Assembly: GCA_902805995.1 (NCBI GenBank) | Contig: CADCUU010000170.1 | Coordinates: 1 to 5,666, forward strand | Reading direction: 5' to 3' | DNA: 5,666 bases | DNA from: an uncultured Rubellimicrobium sp. | Lineage (GTDB): Bacteria; Pseudomonadota; Alphaproteobacteria; Rhodobacterales; Rhodobacteraceae | Part shown: positions 1 to 5,312 of the stretch, piece after piece | How the letters are laid out: every line of letters starts with the position of its first letter | Numbering within the stretch: the stretch's first letter is position 1 | The notes under the pieces: model-generated | Database searches by the model: none | Told to the model about the DNA's origin: nothing | The model's input: the letters and a program-made list of their open reading frames with translations, nothing else | Translations under genes and position numbers: made by a program

Positions 1-162
1 TGATTCGATCCCGCGGGGCCTCCGGTGTCTGCGAGCCGGGCGCATGGTGCGCGGGCGAGACGTTTCCCGGACCGCCGTCATGGCGGGCTTGAGTCTATGG
101 AGGACGCGGGGAGGATCTCCCGGCCCGGTATGTGGCCGCTTGGCGTTCGCGGTGTTGCTGGT

Positions 163-245
163 CCAAGCCTCAGGCTTGGGGGCTCTGCATGGGGGCTCCT
201 GTCGGTGGAGCCTGATCGCGCGGTCCCTGCGCCCGGGATGGGCGC
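163..245. other. Cluster of three perfect short hairpins
   Basis: Three perfect inverted repeats follow one another within 83 bases. The first is CCAAGCC/GGCTTGG (163-169 and 173-179, loop of 3). The second is GGCTCC/GGAGCC (194-199 and 207-212, loop of 7). The third is GCGCCC/GGGCGC (229-234 and 240-245, loop of 5). None is followed by a clear T-run on either strand. They could be part of a small structured RNA, a transcript end for something to the left, or chance pairing in GC-rich DNA. The strand cannot be decided. Confidence 0.3.
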
Positions 246-313
246 GGTCTGGAGGGGGGCGGAGTCAGGCTGGATTGATTCGCGGTCGTGCGAGCCAATG
301 TGCCGGACAGGAG

Positions 314-328
314 TTAACGAGGTCTTAC
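314..328. promoter_or_regulatory. Weak CtrA-like site (TTAA-N7-TTAC)
   Basis: The sequence reads TTAA, seven bases, then TTAC. This matches seven of eight positions of the TTAA-N7-TTAA motif bound by the alphaproteobacterial response regulator CtrA. It is one of very few AT-rich patches in this stretch. No promoter or gene start is evident next to it, so it may be accidental. Confidence 0.15.
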
Positions 329-483
329 ACCGACGAGCGTTGCGTGACTCCCCTGGGCCGTGCGCGGCGGAGGGTGGGCTGGGGCAAGGGTCGGAGGGGG
401 TGGGCCGCTTTGACGATGGTCGCTGTGCGGCCGGGGGCGGGCGTGCTGGAGCCCAAGTTTTCCGACGGGAGAGAGGCATAGGT

Positions 484-505
484 CGGCCCGCCGTGGGGCG
501 GGCCG
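484..505 (-). terminator. Probable asd transcription terminator hairpin
   Basis: CGGCCCGCC (484-492) and GGCGGGCCG (497-505) form a perfect 9-bp stem with a 4-base loop, beginning 24 bases past the asd stop codon. Read leftward, the stem is followed by a short pyrimidine-rich stretch (ACCTATGCCTCTCTCCC) rather than a clean U-tract. It therefore works either as a weak intrinsic terminator or as a 3'-end stabilising stem upstream of Rho-dependent termination. Position and stem strength are the main support. Confidence 0.5.
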
Positions 506-529
506 TGTTCTGCGAGGTATCCGGGCGGG

Positions 530-1552
530 TCAGCCCTTCTTGAGGGCGCGCTGGCCGAGGACCTCGGCGATCTGGACGGCGTTGAGGGCGGCGCCCTTGC
601 GGAGGTTGTCCGAGACGATCCAGAGGTTGAGGCCGTTGTCCACGGTCTGGTCCTGGCGGATGCGCGAGATGTAGGTGGCGTATTCGCCCACGCATTCGAT
701 GGGGGTGATGTAGCCGCCGGCCTCGCGCTTGTCGACGACGAGGCAGCCGGGAGCCTCGCGCAGGATGTCGCGCGCCTCGGCTTCGTCGAGATGGTCCTCG
801 AACTCCACGTTCACGGATTCGGAGTGGCCCACGAAGACGGGGACGCGGACGCAGGTGGCCGTGACCTTGATGGAGGGGTCGAGGATCTTCTTCGTCTCCA
901 CCATCATCTTCCACTCTTCCTTGGTCTGGCCGTCTTCCATGAAGACGTCGATGTGGGGAATGACGTTGAAGGCGATCTGGCGGGGATAGACCGAGGGCGC
1001 GACCTCCTGTCCGGGGACGTAGATGCCCTTGGTCTGGTTCCAGAGCTCGTCGATGGCTTCCTTGCCGGTGCCGGACACGGACTGGTAGGTGCTGACGACG
1101 ACGCGCTTGATCTTGGCGCGGTCATGGAGGGGCTTGAGGGCGACGACCATCTGCGCGGTGGAGCAGTTGGGGTTCGCGATGATGTTCTTCTGGGTGTAGC
1201 CCATGACGGCGTCGGCGTTGACCTCGGGCACGACGAGCGGGACCTGGGGGTCGTAGCGGTAGAGCGACGAGTTGTCGATCACGACGCAGCCCGTGGCGGC
1301 GGCCTTGGGGGCGTACTGCTTGGTCGCGTCGGAGCCGATGGCGAAGAGCGCGATGTCCCAGCCGGTGAAGTCGAACTGGTCGAGGTCCTGGGTCTTGAGC
1401 GTTCGGTCGCCGAAGCTCACCTCCGTGCCCAGGGATTTGCGGCTGGCGAGAGCGGCGATCTCGTCCACCGGGAATTCCCGCTCGGCCAGGATGTTGAGCA
1501 TCTCGCGCCCCACGTTGCCCGTGGCGCCGACGACGACGACCTTGTACCCCAT
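530..1552 (-). CDS. asd: Aspartate-semialdehyde dehydrogenase
   Basis: This 340-residue enzyme reduces aspartyl-4-phosphate to aspartate-4-semialdehyde with NADPH in the cytoplasm. That is the branch-point step toward lysine/diaminopimelate, threonine and methionine. Visible motifs are the N-terminal nucleotide-binding GATGNVG (residues 9-15) and ASRKS (36-40). The nucleophile is Cys130 in NPNCSTAQM, a form typical of the non-enterobacterial ASADH branch. YQSVSGTGKEA follows at 156-166, then RVPVFVGHS (236-244) with the probable catalytic His243, and the C-terminal signature SDNLRKGAALNA (314-325). The length is normal and no key residue is missing. The frame stays open 57 codons further upstream, but MGYKVVVVG is the conserved N-terminus and sits directly behind a purine-rich Shine-Dalgarno tract, so the ATG at 1552-1550 is chosen. 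It lies 61 bp downstream of the MFS gene on the same strand, so co-transcription is possible. Confidence 0.97.
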   Translation of the reverse strand: MGYKVVVVGATGNVGREMLNILAEREFPVDEIAALASRKSLGTEVSFGDRTLKTQDLDQFDFTGWDIALFAIGSDATKQYAPKAAATGCVVIDNSSLYRYDPQVPLVVPEVNADAVMGYTQKNIIANPNCSTAQMVVALKPLHDRAKIKRVVVSTYQSVSGTGKEAIDELWNQTKGIYVPGQEVAPSVYPRQIAFNVIPHIDVFMEDGQTKEEWKMMVETKKILDPSIKVTATCVRVPVFVGHSESVNVEFEDHLDEAEARDILREAPGCLVVDKREAGGYITPIECVGEYATYISRIRQDQTVDNGLNLWIVSDNLRKGAALNAVQIAEVLGQRALKKG

Positions 1553-1553
1553 C

Positions 1554-1571
1554 TTCCTTTTCCTTTTCCTT
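1554..1571 (-). promoter_or_regulatory. asd ribosome binding site made of a triple AAGGAA repeat
   Basis: Read on the minus strand, the bases just before the asd ATG are three perfect tandem copies of AAGGAA followed by one G. Each copy carries a GGA core that can pair with the 16S anti-Shine-Dalgarno, so several registers are possible. This tract supports the chosen asd start. The closest copy is nearer the start codon than ideal, and the second copy has the usual spacing. Confidence 0.75.
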
Positions 1572-1578
1572 GATCCCG

Positions 1579-1594
1579 CGTCCCATAAGGGACG
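1579..1594 (-). promoter_or_regulatory. Small hairpin in the MFS-asd spacer
   Basis: CGTCCC (1579-1584) and GGGACG (1589-1594) form a perfect 6-bp stem with a 4-base loop in the 61-bp spacer, just upstream of the asd ribosome binding site. It could affect asd leader structure or mark the end of the MFS message. There is no U-tract and no gene-specific evidence for either role. Confidence 0.25.
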
Positions 1595-1613
1595 ATGTCG
1601 CCGGGGAAAAGGG

Positions 1614-2780
1614 TCAGTCGGTGCTGTCGCGGGAGAAGAGGTAGGCGAACAGGCCCAGCGCCACGATCGCGGCGAAGAAGAGGAAGAGGGCGCGGTAGGA
1701 GTCGGGGTCCGTGCCGCCGCCATGGATGGGGCGGGAGGCGAACTGGAGAAGGCCCGCGCCGCCGATGCCGAACATGTTGACGAGGGTGACGCCGCGCCCC
1801 GTCAGGTGGGGCGGGAAGAGCGCGCGGCCATGGGCCATGATGACGGCGAAGGCCGAGCCGCAGAGCCCCGCGAGCGCGAGGAGGAGGGTGGACTGCCAGA
1901 GGCCTGCGGCGGGGGCCCAGGCGAGCGCGAGCAGGGCTGCGAGGACGACGGCGTTGCCGGTCCAGACGACCCATTTGCGGGTGTGGAAGACGCGGTCGGC
2001 GGGGCCGTAGAGGAAGTTGCCCAAGACCATGGCGAGGCCCATGGCGAGCGTGACCCAGCCGATGGCGGCGGCGTCCGCTCCGAACGTGTCGCGGGCGTAG
2101 GGGCCGGCCCAGAGGCCCCGGAGACTCGCCACCGGGCCGTAGCCTGCGAACATCATCAGGAGGATGGGCCAGAGGGCGGGCATCCTCAGGAGGTCGAGGA
2201 CGGAGCCTGTCGTGGGGCCGGACTGCGCGGGGGCGGGGTCGCGGACGGCGATCCAGAGGAGGGCCGCGACGAGGACCGTGACCGTGGCGAGGCCGCCCAG
2301 GGCGGCGCGCCAGCCGACGGAGTCCACCAGCGCGGCGAGGGGGGCGGCGGAGAGGATGTTGCCGAGGCTCCCCAGGCCGATGGTCGCGCCGGCGAGGGTG
2401 GCGAAGATGGCGGGCGGGTAGACGCGGGCGAAGATGACGTAGGCGGCCATCAGGACGGGCGAGCAGCCGACGCCGATCAGGGCCATGGCGAGCATGACGT
2501 GGAGGGGCGTCTGGGCGAGCGCGAAGAGAAGTGCGCCGCCGCCGCCCGCGAGGCCGAGGATCGCGCTCGCGGTGCGGCGGGGGCCCAGGCGGTCGAGTGC
2601 GGCGCCCACGGGGATCTGCATGGCGGCGAAGGCCAGGAACCACAGGCCCGAGGCCCAGGCGAGGTCGCCCGGCGTGGCGCCGAGATCGGTCTGGAGCACG
2701 GGCGTCAGCACCGCGAGGAAGGCGCGGTAGAACTGCGACAGGACATAGGCCCCGACCAGGCAGGCGATTCCGACGCGCAT
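1614..2780 (-). CDS. MFS transporter, substrate unknown
   Basis: This 388-residue inner-membrane protein has about twelve hydrophobic helices, in two groups of six separated by a hydrophilic loop near residues 180-200. The major facilitator motif A appears in the loop between helices 2 and 3 as GAALDRLGPRR (59-69). A degenerate copy, GPADRVFHTRK (259-269), follows helix 8, as expected for the duplicated MFS fold. Helix 1 contains the polar SQFYRAFLA segment (15-23). These features support a proton- or solute-coupled secondary transporter; the substrate cannot be told from sequence alone. The ATG at 2780-2778 is preferred over a start 28 codons upstream, because it is preceded by an AGGGGGA ribosome binding site (2784-2790) and helix 1 begins immediately. 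The upstream extension is Arg/Ala-rich and unlike a transporter N-terminus. Neighbour asd lies 61 bp downstream, with no obvious shared role. Confidence 0.88.
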   Translation of the reverse strand: MRVGIACLVGAYVLSQFYRAFLAVLTPVLQTDLGATPGDLAWASGLWFLAFAAMQIPVGAALDRLGPRRTASAILGLAGGGGALLFALAQTPLHVMLAMALIGVGCSPVLMAAYVIFARVYPPAIFATLAGATIGLGSLGNILSAAPLAALVDSVGWRAALGGLATVTVLVAALLWIAVRDPAPAQSGPTTGSVLDLLRMPALWPILLMMFAGYGPVASLRGLWAGPYARDTFGADAAAIGWVTLAMGLAMVLGNFLYGPADRVFHTRKWVVWTGNAVVLAALLALAWAPAAGLWQSTLLLALAGLCGSAFAVIMAHGRALFPPHLTGRGVTLVNMFGIGGAGLLQFASRPIHGGGTDPDSYRALFLFFAAIVALGLFAYLFSRDSTD

Positions 2781-3046
2781 GTTTCCCCCTGCCCCCTTGG
2801 CGTGGCGGGCAAGGTGACGCGGGGCGGAGGCGAGGGCAAGGCGGGGACGGCAGATCGGGCGCACGGGTAAGGCGGGCGCGGGGGCGAGACGAAGCGGGAG
2901 AGGCGAGGCGGGGAAACCGCGGGGTCCGGCCGTGTTAGGGACCGGACCCCGCCGGGGCCCCCCTCCCCGGGGGCCGCGCGATCACTCGTTACGAACACGG
3001 GCCGGCGCCTGGCCATGAGGGAAACCTTGCGCCGGGTCTTGGGCCT
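2781..3046. other. hemN-MFS intergenic region
   Basis: This 266-bp spacer lies between two minus-strand genes. Besides the hairpins listed separately, it holds a 9-base near-palindrome, TCGTTACGA (2986-2994). A 103-codon minus-strand frame crosses it into the MFS start, but its Pro/Arg/Ser-rich translation marks it as a shadow. I see no clear -35/-10 pair for the MFS gene. The length and the hairpins suggest that hemN and the transporter are separate transcription units. Confidence 0.5.
2921..2975 (-). terminator. GC-rich double hairpin downstream of hemN
   Basis: GGGGTCCGG (2921-2929) and CCGGACCCC (2942-2950) form a perfect 9-bp inverted repeat with a 12-base loop. Right beside it, GGCCCCC (2956-2962) and GGGGGCC (2969-2975) form a 7-bp stem. 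A third stem, GGCCGG/CTGGCC with one G-U pair (3000-3014), lies closer to the hemN stop. No strong U-tract follows any of them on the minus strand, so this is a candidate hemN transcript end or a structured spacer rather than a textbook terminator. Confidence 0.35.
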
Positions 3047-4402
3047 TCAAAGGGCGCGGCTGTGGCGTCCTTCGGGCATGGCGTAGCCGTCCACCTCCAG
3101 CGCGGCGAGGCGGGCGATGAGGCGGGGGGAGCGGCTGAGGCGGATGGTCTCACCCTCCGTCCGGGTCCAGTCGGCGAAGCGGCGGCGGAGCGAGGCGGTC
3201 ATGCGCAGGAGGTCGGTGAGCGGGACGTTATGGACCTGGGAGAGGTCGCGCAGGTCGAGCTCGAACCGGCACATCAGGCGTTCGATCATGTCGGCGCGGA
3301 GGGTGTCGTCGGGGGACATGGCGTGGCCGCGCTCGGTCGCGAGGCTTCCGCGCTTGATCGCCTGGGCGTAGGCGGAGGAGGTGGAGGCGTTCTGCGCGTA
3401 GCCCTGCGGGTAGCGGGAGATGGCGGACGCGCCGAGGCCGATGAGGGTGTCGCAGCCGTCCTCGGTGTAGCCCTGGAAGTTGCGGCGCATCTTCCCTTCG
3501 CGCGCGGCGAGGGCGAGGGCGTCGGTCGGGCGGGCGAAGTGGTCGATGCCGATGGGTTCGTAGCCGTCCCAGGACATGAGGCGGTCGGCGAGCTCGAAGA
3601 GGTGGAGCCGTTCCTCGGAGGAGGGCAAGGCGTCGGCGGGGATCATCACCTGCCGCTTGGCCATCCAGGGGACATGGGCGTAGCCGTAGAGGGCGAGCCG
3701 GTCGGGGGAGAGGGACAGCACCTTCTGGACCGAGTCCGCCATGCGTTCGCGCGTCTGGTGCGGCAGGCCGAAGAGCATGTCCATGTTGAGACTGCTCACG
3801 CCCGTTTCGCGGATCATGGCGACCACGTCACGGGTCAGCTCGTAGCCCTGCTGGCGGCCGATGGCGTCCTGCACGGTGGGGTCGAAGTCCTGCACGCCGA
3901 TGGAGGCGCGGGTCAGGCCCGCGGCGCCCAGCGCATCGAGGCGGGAGCGGTCGATCTCCGTCGGGTCGATCTCCACGGAGAAGGTCATGTCCGCCGCGCG
4001 GGGGCGGAAGGTGTTGAGGGCATCGCAGAGGTCGGCCAGCATGGGGGCAGGCAGGATCGTGGGGGTGCCGCCGCCGAGATGGATGGCCGCAACCTCGACA
4101 TCGGGGCGCAGGTGGCGGCCGACCAGGGCCAGTTCGGCCTTGATCTGGGCGAGGTAGGGGATCAGCGGGCGGTCGGTCTGGGTGCCCTGGGTGCGGCAGG
4201 CGCAGAACCAGCAGAGCCTGCGGCAGTAGGGGATGTGGACATAAAGCGAGACGCGGTGCCCGGCGGGGATGGATTCGAGCCAGGAGGCCACCTGGCCGGG
4301 GCCGACGCCGCCCTTGAAGTGGTTGGCGGGGGGGTAGCTCGTGTACCGCGGGGCCCGCGCGTCAAATAGTCCCAGATCACGCAGCAACTCATGCGAGGCC
4401 AT
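3047..4402 (-). CDS. hemN: Oxygen-independent coproporphyrinogen III dehydrogenase
   Basis: This 451-residue radical SAM enzyme oxidatively decarboxylates coproporphyrinogen III to protoporphyrinogen IX without O2, in the cytoplasm, for heme and possibly bacteriochlorophyll synthesis. The [4Fe-4S]/SAM motif is YVHIPYCRRLCWFCAC, with Cys60, Cys64 and Cys67 as cluster ligands plus the extra Cys69 found in genuine HemN. GGGTPT (110-115) binds SAM, GVQDFDPTVQ (169-178) follows, and RRNFQGYTED (306-315) with the C-terminal helical domain separates HemN from the heme chaperone HemW. The length is close to the usual 450-460 residues. The ATG at 4402-4400 has AGGAG nine bases upstream (4412-4416) and begins the typical MASHELLRDLGLFDARAPRYTSYP N-terminus; the frame extends further upstream only as non-conserved sequence. 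The gene is divergent from fnrL, and FNR control of hemN is known in related bacteria. Confidence 0.96.
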   Translation of the reverse strand: MASHELLRDLGLFDARAPRYTSYPPANHFKGGVGPGQVASWLESIPAGHRVSLYVHIPYCRRLCWFCACRTQGTQTDRPLIPYLAQIKAELALVGRHLRPDVEVAAIHLGGGTPTILPAPMLADLCDALNTFRPRAADMTFSVEIDPTEIDRSRLDALGAAGLTRASIGVQDFDPTVQDAIGRQQGYELTRDVVAMIRETGVSSLNMDMLFGLPHQTRERMADSVQKVLSLSPDRLALYGYAHVPWMAKRQVMIPADALPSSEERLHLFELADRLMSWDGYEPIGIDHFARPTDALALAAREGKMRRNFQGYTEDGCDTLIGLGASAISRYPQGYAQNASTSSAYAQAIKRGSLATERGHAMSPDDTLRADMIERLMCRFELDLRDLSQVHNVPLTDLLRMTASLRRRFADWTRTEGETIRLSRSPRLIARLAALEVDGYAMPEGRHSRAL

Positions 4403-4505
4403 TGCAATGCACTCCTGTAATACCGTTATGGGGGCCGCCGTCGCAGCCCCGCCGGAACCCTTGATCCGGGCTCCATCCTGCTTCACCATTTGACGAGTGC
4501 CGCCC
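4403..4505. promoter_or_regulatory. Divergent hemN-fnrL promoter region
   Basis: This 103-bp spacer must hold the hemN promoter and at least part of the fnrL promoter. The hemN Shine-Dalgarno (AGGAG on the minus strand, 4412-4416) lies here. TTGA half-sites occur at 4461-4465 and 4490-4494, and another just inside fnrL at 4513-4517, all in the same orientation. None is paired with an ATCAA or GTCAA arm at the four-base spacing of an FNR box. A 5-bp GGGGC/GCCCC stem spans 4431-4450. Minus-strand CATAAC (4431-4426) and TATTAC (4422-4417) are weak -10 candidates for hemN without a matching -35. Confidence 0.5.
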
Positions 4506-5291
4506 ATGCCCCTTGATCGCAGGCCCGCCATCGTGACCGCACAAGCCCCGATCCCCAAGCTGAAGAACCCCGAGGTCGAGTGCGCCGGCTGCCCGATCCG
4601 GCATCGCGCGGTCTGCGCGCGCTGCGGGCCGGAGGAGCTGACGCGGCTGGAGGAGATCAAGTACTATCGCAGCTACGAGGCCGGGCAGCCCATCGCCTGG
4701 GCGGGTGACGAGATGGGATTCGTGGCCAGCGTCGTGAAGGGCGTGGCCACGATCAGCACGACGCTGTCGGATGGCAGGAAGCAGATGGTGGGGCTTCTGC
4801 TGCCGTCGGACTTCATCGGACGCCCCGGGCGCGCGACCACGCCCTACGACGTGCAGGCGGTGAGCGAGGTCACGCTGTGCTGCTTCCGCCGCAAGCCCTT
4901 CGAGAGCCTTCTGGTGTCCACGCCCGCGGTGGCGGAGCGGCTGCTGGACATGAGCCTCGACGAGCTGGACGCGGCGCGGGAGTGGATGCTGATCCTGGGC
5001 CGCAAGACCGCGCGGGAGAAGATCGCCTCCCTCCTCACCATCATCGCGCGGCGCGAGGCGACCGTGGGCCTTCAGACCATCAAGGGGCGCATTGTGATCG
5101 ACCTGCCGCTGACGCGGGAAGCGATGGCGGACTACCTCGGGCTGACGCTGGAGACGGTGAGCCGTCAGGTCAGCGCCCTCAAGAACGAGGGCGTGATCGA
5201 GCTTGATGGCAAGCGCCGCATTATCGTGCCGGACATCCGGCTGCTCATCGCCGAGACGGGCGACGACATGGATGGCGGCATGATCGCCTGA
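4506..5291 (+). CDS. fnrL: FnrL-type oxygen-sensing Crp/Fnr regulator
   Basis: This 261-residue DNA-binding protein is expected to dimerise under low oxygen when it carries a [4Fe-4S] cluster, and to activate or repress microaerobic genes. The N-terminal cysteines are Cys26, Cys29, Cys37 and Cys40 (C-x2-C-x7-C-x2-C, with CPIRHRAVCARC), and a CysCys pair lies at 125-126 where E. coli FNR has its fourth ligand. The cyclic-nucleotide-like beta-barrel runs to about residue 135, the dimerisation helix (LDELDAAREWMLILGRKTA) to about 169, and the winged helix follows. The recognition helix reads LETVSRQ with Glu216, Ser219 and Arg220, the E-x2-SR code for TTGAT half-sites. Start choice is uncertain: GTG at 4497, ATG at 4506 and GTG at 4533 are in frame, and only the last has even a weak GCAGG upstream. 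It is divergent from hemN and converges on the Usp gene. Confidence 0.93.
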   Translation: MPLDRRPAIVTAQAPIPKLKNPEVECAGCPIRHRAVCARCGPEELTRLEEIKYYRSYEAGQPIAWAGDEMGFVASVVKGVATISTTLSDGRKQMVGLLLPSDFIGRPGRATTPYDVQAVSEVTLCCFRRKPFESLLVSTPAVAERLLDMSLDELDAAREWMLILGRKTAREKIASLLTIIARREATVGLQTIKGRIVIDLPLTREAMADYLGLTLETVSRQVSALKNEGVIELDGKRRIIVPDIRLLIAETGDDMDGGMIA

Positions 5292-5312
5292 GGAAAGGGC
5301 CCGCTGCATCGG

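Larger units (their letters stand above)
1..483. other. Gene-free stretch downstream of asd
   Basis: No convincing gene was found here. Open frames of 145 and 172 codons exist on the plus strand, and one on the minus strand runs in from asd. All have low-complexity Arg/Gly/Pro/Ser-rich translations, lack a good ribosome binding site and resemble no family I know, so I treat them as chance frames in GC-rich DNA. The first bases resemble a tRNA T-loop but do not fold as a tRNA. All three minus-strand frames are open from about position 77 to the left edge, so the very start of a leftward gene cannot be excluded. The ATG at 45-43 on that strand has no Shine-Dalgarno sequence. The stretch contains three adjacent hairpins and one CtrA-like motif, listed separately. 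Confidence 0.55.

Noticed and set aside
1..27. tRNA 3' end suggested by TTCGATC at 4-10
   Set aside because: The conserved G53-C61 pair would be an A-C mismatch, and neither an acceptor stem partner nor a CCA end follows at the expected place.
25..543. Possible plus-strand genes of 172 and 145 codons left of asd
   Set aside because: There is no ribosome binding site and no recognisable motif, the composition is Arg/Gly-rich, and the longer frame runs over the terminator hairpin into the asd 3' end.
1272..2870. A 532-codon plus-strand open frame spanning asd and the MFS gene, and a 408-codon minus-strand frame at 1417-2643
   Set aside because: Both cross two well-supported genes in other frames and have Gly/Glu/Ala- or Arg/Pro-rich composition typical of GC-rich shadows.
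2705..3016. A 103-codon minus-strand frame between hemN and the MFS gene
   Set aside because: It overlaps the MFS start in another frame, is Pro/Arg/Ser-rich and runs through the hairpin region; it looks like a chance frame.
3062..4369. A 435-codon open frame on the plus strand opposite hemN
   Set aside because: It is exactly antisense to hemN, has a Gly/Ala/Glu/Val-rich low-complexity translation and shows no domain. Long antisense frames are expected where third codon positions are nearly all G or C.
4461..4474. TTGATCCGGGCTCC as an FNR box
   Set aside because: Only the left half-site matches; the right arm GCTCC shares little with ATCAA.
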